A DNA stretch of 64,000 nt. Origin: Planctomycetota bacterium (GTDB lineage: Bacteria > Planctomycetota > UBA1135 > UBA2386). The notes under the pieces were generated by a model, which did no database searches, was not told where the DNA came from, and worked only from the letters and a program-made list of their open reading frames with translations. The position numbers and the translations under genes are program-made. The stretch is from the NCBI GenBank assembly GCA_016872675.1, contig VGZG01000007.1:1-64000 (forward strand), given 5' to 3'. Below are positions 11,152-19,329 of the stretch, one piece after another; within the stretch, counting starts at the first letter, position 1, and the number at the start of each line of letters is the position of its first letter.

Positions 11152-12651
11152 TCAGGTGCGGAAGGAGCGCGTCAGCAGGCGGTTGCCCAGCCCATCCAAC
11201 AACTCCTTGAACATACGGTCCTTCTGCGACCTCTCGCGGATCTTGTTGACCGCGTACAGCACGGTCGTGTGGTCGCGGTTGCCGAAGATGCGACCGACGT
11301 CTTCGAGCGAGCTCTCGGTGTGGTCGCGCAGCAAGAACATCGCGATCTGGCGCGGCAGGCTGACGGTCTGCGTACGGCTCTTGCCGGTCAACTCACGGGC
11401 GGTGATGGCGAACTCCGAGGTGATCAAGGTCATCACATCATCGACCGACACCTGCGCGTGCCGCGACGGGATGCCACGGACACAGTTCTCGGCTAGCGCC
11501 AGCGAGATCGGCTGGTCGGTGATCGCGGCAATGCCAACAACCTTGATGACCGCCCCCTCAAGCTCACGGATGTTGGTCGTGACGCGCTCCGCCAGGTAGC
11601 GGGCGACGTCCTCGGGCAACTCGACGCCGCGACCGGCAGCCTTGCGGCGCACGATCGCAACGCGCGTGTCGAGGCACGGCGCCTCGACCTCGGCGACGAG
11701 GCCCCACTTGAAGCGCGACACCAGGCGCTCCTCGACCGTCGGGATCTCGACGGGTGGGCGGTCGCTGGAGAGCACGATCTGCTTCTGGGCGTCGTACAAC
11801 GCGTTGAACGTGTGGAAGAACTCTTCCTGCGTCTTCTCTTTGTTGGCGAGGAACTGCACATCGTCGATCACCAGCATGTCGGCGCTGCGGTAGTAGTCGC
11901 GGAACGCGTCGAGCTGGTGCGTCGTGATTGCCTGGATGAAGGCGTTGGTGAAGTCTTCGCAGCTCATGTAGAGCACGCGGATGGTCGGGTCGCGGCGCAA
12001 CACCGTGTGGCAGATTGCCTGCAGCACGTGCGATTTGCCCAAACCCACGTTGCCGTGGACGAACAGCGGGTTGTACGCGCAGCCCGGGTTCTCGCCGATC
12101 GCGAGCGCCGAGGCGTGCGCGAGGCGATTGCATGGGCCGACGACGAAGCGATCGAACGTGTAGTTCGGGTTGAGCGTCTGTGTGGTGCGTCGGCCGGCGA
12201 AGGCCGGCGCAGCGCTGGCCGAAGCGGCCGACGGGACCGATAGAGGGGCCGCGAGCGGAGTCGGCGGCGTGCGCGCGTCGCGGGTGAGCATCAGACGATC
12301 AGCCTCATCCGACACCACCACCGGCTGGGCGAAGCGCAGACTGTCGAAGCCGTCCTCTTCACGGTGCGTCAGCACGACGCGCCGGCGTGGCTCGCCGAGC
12401 GAGGCGACCGCATCCTGCAACGCCGACAGGTAGTTCTTCTGCAGCCAGTCGCGGACGAACTGGCTGGTGACGGAGAGCTCGATCTCCTGGTCGTCGACAC
12501 GGCGAACGTCGAGCGACCGGAACCAGGTCTCGAGCTGCTCACGACGGATTCGCGACCCGAGGTGTTGGAGTAGGGCGCGCAACAGAGCCCGCTCGCCACT
12601 CGTACTGGTCACGGTTTGCGTTACGGGGTCTGGGGCAGGGGCATCCACCAT
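11152..12651 (-). CDS. dnaA: Chromosomal replication initiator protein DnaA
   Basis: ATG 12651 (MVDAPAPDP) gives 499 aa; the frame is open further upstream but that sequence is not family-like. Domain I is at about 15-90 (LETWFRSLDVRR, FVRDWLQKNYLSAL). A Pro/Ala/Ser-rich linker follows at about 120-170. The AAA+ domain III begins NPNYTFDRFVVGPCNRLAHASA, with Walker A NVGLGKSHVLQ and Walker B MLVIDDVQFLANKEKTQEEFFH. The C-terminal domain IV carries the DnaA-box-binding signature NRDHTTVLYAVNKI. It binds oriC and opens DNA for helicase loading. The Walker A has NVGLGKS where GGVGLGKT is usual, a conservative difference. It is transcribed away from the cysteine desulfurase gene. Confidence 0.97.
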   Translation of the reverse strand: MVDAPAPDPVTQTVTSTSGERALLRALLQHLGSRIRREQLETWFRSLDVRRVDDQEIELSVTSQFVRDWLQKNYLSALQDAVASLGEPRRRVVLTHREEDGFDSLRFAQPVVVSDEADRLMLTRDARTPPTPLAAPLSVPSAASASAAPAFAGRRTTQTLNPNYTFDRFVVGPCNRLAHASALAIGENPGCAYNPLFVHGNVGLGKSHVLQAICHTVLRRDPTIRVLYMSCEDFTNAFIQAITTHQLDAFRDYYRSADMLVIDDVQFLANKEKTQEEFFHTFNALYDAQKQIVLSSDRPPVEIPTVEERLVSRFKWGLVAEVEAPCLDTRVAIVRRKAAGRGVELPEDVARYLAERVTTNIRELEGAVIKVVGIAAITDQPISLALAENCVRGIPSRHAQVSVDDVMTLITSEFAITARELTGKSRTQTVSLPRQIAMFLLRDHTESSLEDVGRIFGNRDHTTVLYAVNKIRERSQKDRMFKELLDGLGNRLLTRSFRT

Positions 12652-12981
12652 GGCGGGCGAGAGCAAAAAGTAAGTGTGAGGACCGCACCCGTCGCGAGCG
12701 ACGAGACAACCGGCCACCGGCCGCGATGGACGGGGGCGAGACGAGAAGTGCGGGCTGGCTAAGGGGGGAGAGCGGCAGGATTCCGGCTAGGCAACCGGCA
12801 TGTGCCGTCGACTGACGCCTCGGTTCTTACCGACGCCACCCGACCTTGCAAGAGCGCGCGCACAACTTTACTCATGAACTTCACAAACGCCTCGACAGCG
12901 CGCCGCAGGGCGTTCCCGCTCACCTGCACAGGACAACCACTTCGGCGCGCGCGGCCCCGCGAGCCCGCCCTCCACACGCCG
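12652..12981. other. 330-bp region upstream of dnaA
   Basis: The region separates the cysteine desulfurase stop from dnaA and should contain the dnaA promoter (minus strand). The stretch around 12,850-12,900 (CACAACTTTACTCATGAAC) is locally AT-richer than its surroundings. No clear DnaA boxes, convincing -35/-10 pair, hairpin terminator or small gene was recognised. Confidence 0.4.
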
Positions 12982-14097
12982 TTAGTTTTTTTTCTGTAGC
13001 GCCCGCACGACCTCACCAGCCCGTCCACCAGTTCTGCGCAGGCTCTCCAGATCGTCGCGCCAGCCGAAGCTGAAACGCACACAGGCCCGCGCGTCGGCTT
13101 CCGCCAGCCCGAGCGCCGCCAGGATGCGCGGCGGGGTCGGCGCCCCGGACGAGCAGGCGGAGCCATGCGAGGCCTGCACCCCCGCGAGGTCGAGGGCTGG
13201 CACAAGGTTGCGGCCGTCGACGCCGGGGAAATACAGCATCGCCGTGTTGGGCAGGCTCGCCATCGTCGGCGTCAGCAACCGGCTGTCCACGCTGGTCGCC
13301 GCCAGGGCGCCGAGGAAGGCGGCGCGTGCCGCTGTCATGTGTGCCGCCCGCGCCACCTGTTCGCGCACGGCCAACTCGATTGCCAGGGCGTTGGCCGCCG
13401 CCAACGCTGGGCTCTGGGTGCCCGGGCGCACACCGAGCTCCTGCGCGCCGCCACGCAACAGCGGCTGCAATCGGCGCGCGAGATCTGGTCCCGCCAGAAT
13501 GCCATGCCCGCGCAGCCCCCCGGCCTTGTGCGGCGACAGGGCGACGCAGGCGCCGCCGGCGAACAGGTCGTCGAGCGGCAGCCGCCCGAGCGTCTGCGCC
13601 GCATCGACGAAGCACGGCACGCCGAGCGCCGCCGCCAGCGCGATCGCAGCGCCCACCGGTTGGACGGCGCCGAGCTCGCTTTGCGCGTGCACCAACGCGA
13701 TCAGGCCAACCGGGCGGGCCGGCGGCGCCACCATCGCGCGGCCGTCGGGATCGACGGCCCAGGCAACCACGCCGCGCGCTTGCGCTGGCTCGTGCACCGC
13801 CGCGTGCTCGGTCGGCGCGAGCGCCACCGGCAGGCCGAGATCGCCGAGGCCGCGAACGGCGAGGTTGGCAGCCTCGGTGCCACCGCTGGTAAAGACCACG
13901 TCTGCAGCCGCGATTCCCAGCGCGGCGGCGATGCGCTGGCGCGCCTCTTCGAGCGCGGCCCGGGCGCGGCGGCCGGCGCCGTGGGCGCTCGCCGGGTTGC
14001 CAGGGCAGCGACCCTCGACCTCGACGAAACGCGCGACGACCTCGGGCAAGGCCGGCGCGCCAGCGTTGAAGTCGCAGAACTGCGTCGCCGTGGTCAT
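12982..14097 (-). CDS. Cysteine desulfurase (NifS/IscS-like, PLP enzyme)
   Basis: ATG 14097 gives 371 aa; the start overlaps the bshA stop by 4 bases (ATGA), so translation is coupled. The aminotransferase class V pattern is clear: N-terminal FCDFNAGAPALPEV, cofactor region VVFTSGGTEAANLAV, TEHAAV, VDAAQTLGRLP, the PLP lysine in LSPHKAGGLRGHG (Lys191), and the active-site cysteine loop ASHGSACSSGAPTP. The reaction is cysteine to alanine plus enzyme persulfide for Fe-S or thio-cofactor synthesis. Co-transcription with bshA suggests a link between sulfur mobilisation and thiol synthesis, but that is inferred. The last codons hold an A8 homopolymer next to the stop. IscS and SufS subtypes cannot be separated here. 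Confidence 0.9.
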   Translation of the reverse strand: MTTATQFCDFNAGAPALPEVVARFVEVEGRCPGNPASAHGAGRRARAALEEARQRIAAALGIAAADVVFTSGGTEAANLAVRGLGDLGLPVALAPTEHAAVHEPAQARGVVAWAVDPDGRAMVAPPARPVGLIALVHAQSELGAVQPVGAAIALAAALGVPCFVDAAQTLGRLPLDDLFAGGACVALSPHKAGGLRGHGILAGPDLARRLQPLLRGGAQELGVRPGTQSPALAAANALAIELAVREQVARAAHMTAARAAFLGALAATSVDSRLLTPTMASLPNTAMLYFPGVDGRNLVPALDLAGVQASHGSACSSGAPTPPRILAALGLAEADARACVRFSFGWRDDLESLRRTGGRAGEVVRALQKKN

Positions 14098-15203
14098 CGC
14101 CGGGCGAGCACGCGCGCGTAGATCGCTTCGTACTGGCCGACGATGCGGTCGACGCCGAACCGCTCGAGGGCGCGCTGCCGCGCAGCGACGGCGAGACGGG
14201 CGTGCAGGTCGGCGTCGCGCAGGATCGTCAGCGCCACTGCTGCCAGCGCGTCCGGCTGGCCCAGCGGGGCGAGGCGGCCGGTGTCGCCGAGCACCTCGGC
14301 GACGCCGCCGACCGCCGTGCTGACGCAGGGCACGCCGCAGGCCATCGCCTCGAGCATCGACAGGCCGAAGCTCTCCGTCTCCGACGCCGACAGGAACAGG
14401 TCGGTGTGCGGCAGTGTGCGCTCGAGGTCGTCCTGCATGCCGACGTGCTCGACGCGTTCGCGGCACCCGAGGTCGGTGGCGACGGCAAGCGCGTGTTCGC
14501 GGTCGGGGCCGTCCCCCACCAACAGGAGTCGCGCCGGGATGTTGGTCAGGATGGCCGCGAACGCGCGCACCACGTCGGCGACGCGCTTCACCGGCCGGAA
14601 GTTCGACGCGTGCACCAGCAGGCGCTCCTGCCCAGGACGCTGCGCCCACGGCTTGCGGTCGCCGGGGCAGAAACGCTTCGTGTCGACGAAGTTGGGCACA
14701 ACTTCGACGGGATGACGCACGCCGAAGGCCTGGTGTGTCGCGGCAGCGAGGTATTGGCTGACCGCGGTGACCGCGTTGGACTGCTCCAGCGCGAAGCGAG
14801 TCGGCCGCAGGTACGCCGAGTCGCTGCCGACGACGGTGATATCCGTGCCGTGCAGCGTGGTGACGAAACGCAGCGAACCGTCGCCCATGCTCCGCGCCAG
14901 GAACGCGCTCACCGCGTGCGGGATCGCGTAGTGCACATGGAAGATCTCGATGCCGGCCTCCTCCTGCACCTCGAGCATCCGCGTCGCCAAGGCGAGGTCA
15001 TACGGCGGGTAACGGAACAGCGGGTACGCCGATACCGCGACCTGATGGAAGCGCACGTTGTCGGCGCCGCTCCGGAGCCGGCCAGGGCGGTCGTAGCTGA
15101 GCAGATGGACGTCGTGACCACGGTTGGCGAGCGACTGGGCCATCTCCGTCGCGACCACGCCACTGCCGCCGACGGTCGGATAGCAGACGATGCCGATGCG
15201 CAT
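14094..15203 (-). CDS. bshA: BshA, N-acetyl-alpha-D-glucosaminyl L-malate synthase (bacillithiol step 1)
   Basis: The 369-aa GT4 glycosyltransferase has the characteristic BshA opening MRIGIVCYPTVGGSGVVATE and the segments HVHYAIPHAVSAFLA, TLHGTDITVVG, VVPNFVDTKRFCP, HASNFRPVKRV and the nucleotide-sugar motif SASETESFGLSMLEAMACG. BshA transfers GlcNAc from UDP-GlcNAc to L-malate, the first step of bacillithiol synthesis. The other two pathway enzymes, bshB and bshC, lie less than 5 kb away, which makes the assignment much firmer than for a generic GT4 enzyme. It is the first gene of a two-gene unit with the cysteine desulfurase. Confidence 0.93.
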   Translation of the reverse strand: MRIGIVCYPTVGGSGVVATEMAQSLANRGHDVHLLSYDRPGRLRSGADNVRFHQVAVSAYPLFRYPPYDLALATRMLEVQEEAGIEIFHVHYAIPHAVSAFLARSMGDGSLRFVTTLHGTDITVVGSDSAYLRPTRFALEQSNAVTAVSQYLAAATHQAFGVRHPVEVVPNFVDTKRFCPGDRKPWAQRPGQERLLVHASNFRPVKRVADVVRAFAAILTNIPARLLLVGDGPDREHALAVATDLGCRERVEHVGMQDDLERTLPHTDLFLSASETESFGLSMLEAMACGVPCVSTAVGGVAEVLGDTGRLAPLGQPDALAAVALTILRDADLHARLAVAARQRALERFGVDRIVGQYEAIYARVLARR

Positions 15204-15310
15204 GCGCGACGGATGCTAGGAGCCAGCGCCGCGGAAGGCCACGCCGCCCGGCGCGCGCCCTCGCGGTCTGAGGCCCGCCCAGCCTCGGCGAATCCATCGA
15301 GTCACGCGCT

Positions 15311-15333
15311 GTGGTCGGGTTCGCCCCAACCAC
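15311..15333 (-). terminator. Hairpin between the 15.4-kb gene and bshA
   Basis: On the minus strand GTGGTTGGG and CCCGACCAC pair over 9 positions with one U-G wobble and a GCGAA loop. The hairpin lies about 65 bases beyond the stop of the minus-strand gene ending at 15398 and upstream of bshA. It may terminate the upstream transcript; there is no U-tract. Confidence 0.35.
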
Positions 15334-15397
15334 GAATCCACGCACCGGCTCGGCGGCATGGCCGCGACCGCGCGCCGGCGGGCCTCTCCCGCGTCGC

Positions 15398-16030
15398 TCA
15401 GCAGTCGCCGACCACGATCGACTTCGGCAACTCGAGCGCAACCAGCAGACTCCCCGCCTCGTCGACGGCGACCTTGCAGTTGCCGCCCAGGCTGGCCACG
15501 AACTCGCACAGCGTCGTCGCGCGCTGCTGAAGATTGCGGTCGCGCCTGGCCCCCTTGCACTCGAACTCGACCACCACCGCCCCACCCTCGTCGCGGGCGT
15601 GGATCGCCAACTCATCGCCGGCGCGCATGCGCCCGGTCGCGAGGGCCAACGAGCGCCGCAGCGATGAAGCCAACTGCGTGCCGGCGAAGCGCACCGGGCC
15701 GAGCCCCGCCGCGAACTGCATGCGCACGACGATCGGCACGCCGATCTTGGCGACGCACGAGTCGACCTCGCGGTCGAGGATTGGGCGCACCTCACACCGA
15801 TCGGTTGTCTCGACCGCGCCGACGACGACGTCGGCCAGATCGTTGAGCGTTGCCGTCTCCTGCTCGAGCAGCGACTCGATCGCCGAAACGTCGTCGCCGT
15901 CGCTGAGTTGCTGCACACGGAAGGCGCCCTCGTCGATGCGGCCCAGGCACTGTTCGAGCATCGCGGTCAACCGATCCAGTTCGCTATCGCGCGCCATGCC
16001 CCACGTATCGGCAGTCCCGATCCGCGACAT
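15398..16030 (-). CDS. Hypothetical protein with a degenerate GHKL ATPase-like C-terminus
   Basis: The product is 210 aa from ATG 16030, or 199 aa from ATG 15997 (MARDSELDRLTAMLEQ), which gives a cleaner N-terminal helix. The first 60 residues are predicted helical and acidic. The second half reads like the edge strands of a histidine-kinase ATPase fold: SLRRSLALATGRMRAGDELAIHA, GGAVVVEFECKG, FVASLGGNCKVAVDEAGSLLVALELP. The N-, G1- and G2-box residues for nucleotide binding are not recognisable, so it may be a signalling remnant or a structural relative. I do not recognise a specific family. It lies between the ParA-like gene and bshA on the same strand. Confidence 0.55.
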   Translation of the reverse strand: MSRIGTADTWGMARDSELDRLTAMLEQCLGRIDEGAFRVQQLSDGDDVSAIESLLEQETATLNDLADVVVGAVETTDRCEVRPILDREVDSCVAKIGVPIVVRMQFAAGLGPVRFAGTQLASSLRRSLALATGRMRAGDELAIHARDEGGAVVVEFECKGARRDRNLQQRATTLCEFVASLGGNCKVAVDEAGSLLVALELPKSIVVGDC

Positions 16031-16060
16031 GAGGCAGGATTCGACGGCTCTTTCGGCTGC

Positions 16061-16942
16061 TCAGCTAGCCGCACCGCCGGCCGCGGCGGGCGGCGTCTCG
16101 TCGCGGGCCGGGGCGTCCGCCGCGCGGGCCCTGCGCTTGCCCAGCTTTGCCGCGGCCAGCGGGCCGGCTTGCGGCAGGCTGACCATGCCGAGGAACTCGG
16201 CGGCGAAGGCGTCGTAGTCCTTGGCGCCGTTGCTGTCGGGGGCGTGCTCAAAGATCGTGCGGCCGAAGCTCGGCGCCTCGGCGAGCTTGACGTTGTTGCG
16301 GATGCGTGACTTGGTCAGCATTGCGCCGAAGTGGGCCTCGATTTCGCGCAGCACCTCGACGCTGAGGTTGGTGCGCGCATCCAGCATGCAAGGCAGCACG
16401 CAGGCGATCTGGATCGCCGGGTTGAGGCGCTTCTGCACCAACTGGACGACCTCCATCAGCTTGGCCATGCCCTGCAGCGACAGATACTCAGCCTGCATCG
16501 GGATGATCACATGGTCGGCGGCGACGAGCGCGTTGGCGCTGAGCACACCGAGCGACGGCGGGCAGTCGAACAGCGCGACGTCGAAGTCCTTCGCGCCGGG
16601 CCACGCCTCCAGCGCTTCGCGCAGGATCGTTTCGCGACCGATGCGGTTGGCGAGCACCTGCTCGACGCCGGCAAGTGACGTGTCGGACGGCACGACGGCG
16701 AGGCTGGGCGTCGTCGTCGGCTGCACGAGTCCCTGTAGCGGCACATCCTCGACCAGCAGGCTGGTCATGGTCTGACCCTCGAGGTCGGGCCGCTTGTCGA
16801 CGTGCACCGTCAAGTTGGCCTGCGGGTCCATGTCGAGCAGTAGCACGCGAAAACCGCGGCGGGCCAGCGCGGCGCCAAGATTGACCGTCGTCGTCGTCTT
16901 GCCGACGCCACCCTTCTGGTTGATGACCGCGACGCGCTTCAT
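16061..16942 (-). CDS. ParA/Soj-family ATPase without adjacent parB
   Basis: From ATG 16942 the 293-aa product starts at the deviant Walker A (KRVAVINQKGGVGKTTTTVNLG), the classic ParA/MinD signature lysine arrangement; ATG 16960 would add six residues. Walker A' LLLDMDPQANLT, Walker B VALFDCPPSLGVLSANAL and the conserved IIPMQAEYLSLQGMAKLME are present, typical of chromosomal Soj-like proteins. The C-terminal 40 residues are an Ala/Arg/Lys-rich extension. No ParB gene or parS site lies nearby; the canonical parAB pair is at 52-53.6 kb. It could position another cargo or act with ParB in trans. The next gene is bshB. Confidence 0.85.
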   Translation of the reverse strand: MKRVAVINQKGGVGKTTTTVNLGAALARRGFRVLLLDMDPQANLTVHVDKRPDLEGQTMTSLLVEDVPLQGLVQPTTTPSLAVVPSDTSLAGVEQVLANRIGRETILREALEAWPGAKDFDVALFDCPPSLGVLSANALVAADHVIIPMQAEYLSLQGMAKLMEVVQLVQKRLNPAIQIACVLPCMLDARTNLSVEVLREIEAHFGAMLTKSRIRNNVKLAEAPSFGRTIFEHAPDSNGAKDYDAFAAEFLGMVSLPQAGPLAAAKLGKRRARAADAPARDETPPAAAGGAAS

Positions 16943-17047
16943 GGGTGCCACACTGGCCATGGTCGCAGCGCCCCGCGCCGCGGCAAAGCCCAAACTCTGC
17001 GCCGCCGGCGCGGGGCCGCCGGCCGAGGCGCCAGCCGCCCTGCCGGT

Positions 17048-17767
17048 TCAGCGCAACAGCGCCGCAAGGCCGGCGAGCGGCAGCGGGCCGTCGTGCACGA
17101 ACGCCTCGCCACGCGCGACGCCGATTGACGCGCCATGGAAGTGGTCGCGCACCTCGACTCGCTCGACGACGTCGAGGCCGAGCACGAGGTGGCCGCGCTC
17201 GGGCGGGTTGGTCTGTGAGCGGTAGCAGCGCACGACCTCGGCCTTGCGCGCGGCGACGGCGCTGACGTCGACGACCAGCGTCGGCGTGGGCTGCCGGTTG
17301 CCCGGGTAGCGCAGGAACAGCCGCGGCCGCCACGGCGCGCCTAGTTGCGGCTGGTGGTTCACGAGCCCGGCGAGGAACCACGCGCGCTCGAGTAGCTTTG
17401 CCGCCGCAACATGGTCAGGGTGCATGTCGTGCGCCAGCGGGCCGAGCAGCAGCTTCGGCCGCGCTTGCCGCAGCGCTGCGACCAACAGATCGCAACCACG
17501 CTCGTCATCGGCGCGCAGGCCGGCGTCGGGCAGGCCGAGGTTGGCGCGGAAGGCGCAGCCGAGCAGCCGAGCCGCCGCCGCCGCCTCCGCGTCACGGTCC
17601 TGCTGCGTGCCGCGCGAGCCCTTCTCGCCGCGCGTGCAGTCGACGATGCCGACCGACAAACCGGCGTCGCGCAGCTGCAGCAGCGTGCCGGCGGCCGCGA
17701 TTTCGACGTCGTCGGGATGCGGGCCGACGGCGAGCGCATCGCACGGGAGCACGGTGAGCCCGCTCAC
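17048..17767 (-). CDS. bshB: BshB, GlcNAc-malate deacetylase (bacillithiol step 2)
   Basis: GTG 17767 gives 239 aa and overlaps the bshC stop by 4 bases (GTGA). This is the PIG-L/LmbE zinc deacetylase fold with a BshB1-type signature: VGPHPDDVEIAAAGTLL (zinc His-Pro-Asp-Asp), DCTRGEKGSRGTQQDRDAEA, ANLGLPDAGL, GPLAHDMHPDHVAAAKLL and a KAEVVRCYRSQ tail. It removes acetate from GlcNAc-malate to give GlcN-malate. Position 3' of bshC and pyrF in an overlapping operon, with bshA nearby, supports bacillithiol synthesis over the related mycothiol or GPI deacetylases. Confidence 0.92.
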   Translation of the reverse strand: MSGLTVLPCDALAVGPHPDDVEIAAAGTLLQLRDAGLSVGIVDCTRGEKGSRGTQQDRDAEAAAAARLLGCAFRANLGLPDAGLRADDERGCDLLVAALRQARPKLLLGPLAHDMHPDHVAAAKLLERAWFLAGLVNHQPQLGAPWRPRLFLRYPGNRQPTPTLVVDVSAVAARKAEVVRCYRSQTNPPERGHLVLGLDVVERVEVRDHFHGASIGVARGEAFVHDGPLPLAGLAALLR

Positions 17768-19329
17768 GACGCGCCGATCTCCAGCATGCCGTGCTCGACC
17801 AGGAACGGGTCGGCGGCATCGACCAGCGTTTCGGCGAGCTTGGCGCCGTAGGCGTTGAGGTACTGCACCGGGCCGAGCACGCGCTCCTGGATGCGATTGC
17901 GCGGCCGCAGCGTGCTGCACAGGCGGCGCAGCTGCTTGATGCCGGTGCCCTCGCGGTTCTGCCGGGCGTTGCGGACTTTCTGTTGCAGGCGCTCGATCTC
18001 CTCGACCGCCTTGCTGCGCGCGCGGTCGAGCGCGGCGAGCATCGACGAATCGATCGCCGCTAGCTTGCTGCTGATGCTAGCGAGGCTCTCCTGGATGCGC
18101 GCCTGTAGGCCGTCGAGCGATTCCTCGATCACATCGCCGTCGTCGGCGACGCGCAGCTTCTCGGCGAGTTTCTCCGGCGGCTGGTCGAGGTCGGGCAGGT
18201 CGAGCGAGAAGCGCGACAGCAAGCGCTGCATCGACGGCTCGACGAGCGTCAGCGACGCGCGCGGCACGAACGCTGGCATCGGCACGCCGAGCAGCTTGTA
18301 GAGCGGCGCGATCGCGCACAGGTACGACAGCTCGCCTGGGCCGACGACGAACGCCAGCGTCGGCAGGATCGCGTCCTGCCACAGCGGCCGCAGCAGCACG
18401 CCGGGGCTGAGGTCGGTCACCTTGCCGTACTCCTCGCCATCACCGAGCGGCTGGCGGATGCCGCCCGCCAACTCGAACATCATCGTTGTGGCTGGATCGA
18501 GCGTGACGTCGATGCCGACGTCGCCGAGGTTGTCGCAGGCCTGCTTGACCTTGTCGCGGACCTGGTCGCTCATTTCCCACCAGCCCTTGAGCGGCTCGTA
18601 CGCCACGGCCGGCAGGTCGCGCGGCTCGACGATCACGAGGCCGTGGTGGCCGAACGCCGCGAACAGCAGGCGCGCCATCTGCGCCCCGAGCGTCTCGCCG
18701 TCGGACCTAGGCGTCAGCAGCTGCAGCAGCCAGTCGCGATTGGCGGAGGGCGGCAGCAGCGGCTCGATCTCGACCAGCAGCTTGCGCACCTCGGCGCCGA
18801 CGGCGACCGCGCGCAGCGGCTCGCTGGTGCGGGTGAGACCGAGGCGGAAACGCTGCACTTCCTGCTGCTGGTTGACCAGGAACAGCCGGTTGGCCTCCTC
18901 GAGGTCGTGGTCGTCGCTGTGGTTCCAGAACACCGGCACGACCTTGGGGGAGCCCGGCGTCGCCGCGATCTCGCGGCACAGCCGGATTGCAGTCGCGACC
19001 TTGTGGAAGGTGAACAGTGGGCCGCCCAACAGCCCGGGCTGCTGGCCGGTGACTACGCATTGGCTGCCCAGGGCGCGCAGCGTCGCGACCGCGGCGAGCG
19101 ACTCCGCCGGCGCGCCGTGGCGCTCGGCGTACGCAAGCAGGGCGTCGCAGACGGCGCCGCGCGGCACGAGGCGAGCGCCGGGCTTTGGCGCGCGCTGCAT
19201 CAACTCGGCGACAGTGCGCGGCCGCATGCCGAGGAACGGGCTCAGGTCACGGTCGTTCTCCAAGTACCGCTGGTGCACCTCGGCGGTGCCGAGGCGGCGG
19301 AACGAGATCGGGCGGAGGGTCGAGGTCAC
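17764..19329 (-). CDS. bshC: BshC, putative bacillithiol cysteine-adding ligase
   Basis: GTG 19329 overlaps the pyrF stop (GTGA) and gives 521 aa, close to the usual ~540. Family features include CVVTGQQPGLLGGPLFTFHKV (the conserved TGQQ.G...GP.y..yK pattern), VPVFWNHSDDHDLEEAN (the W-x-x-x-E/D-D-H-D motif), LAFVVGPGELSYLCAIAPLYKLLGV and FVPRASLTLVE. A coiled-coil segment (about 385-450) is typical of BshC. It adds cysteine to GlcN-malate, completing bacillithiol. The cluster order pyrF-bshC-bshB with both junctions overlapping indicates one transcript. Confidence 0.93.
   Translation of the reverse strand: MTSTLRPISFRRLGTAEVHQRYLENDRDLSPFLGMRPRTVAELMQRAPKPGARLVPRGAVCDALLAYAERHGAPAESLAAVATLRALGSQCVVTGQQPGLLGGPLFTFHKVATAIRLCREIAATPGSPKVVPVFWNHSDDHDLEEANRLFLVNQQQEVQRFRLGLTRTSEPLRAVAVGAEVRKLLVEIEPLLPPSANRDWLLQLLTPRSDGETLGAQMARLLFAAFGHHGLVIVEPRDLPAVAYEPLKGWWEMSDQVRDKVKQACDNLGDVGIDVTLDPATTMMFELAGGIRQPLGDGEEYGKVTDLSPGVLLRPLWQDAILPTLAFVVGPGELSYLCAIAPLYKLLGVPMPAFVPRASLTLVEPSMQRLLSRFSLDLPDLDQPPEKLAEKLRVADDGDVIEESLDGLQARIQESLASISSKLAAIDSSMLAALDRARSKAVEEIERLQQKVRNARQNREGTGIKQLRRLCSTLRPRNRIQERVLGPVQYLNAYGAKLAETLVDAADPFLVEHGMLEIGAS

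Noticed and set aside
12986-12993. T8 tract as a terminator element
   Set aside because: It is the complement of the AAA codons at the end of the cysteine desulfurase gene (LQKKN) and has no preceding hairpin in the right orientation.
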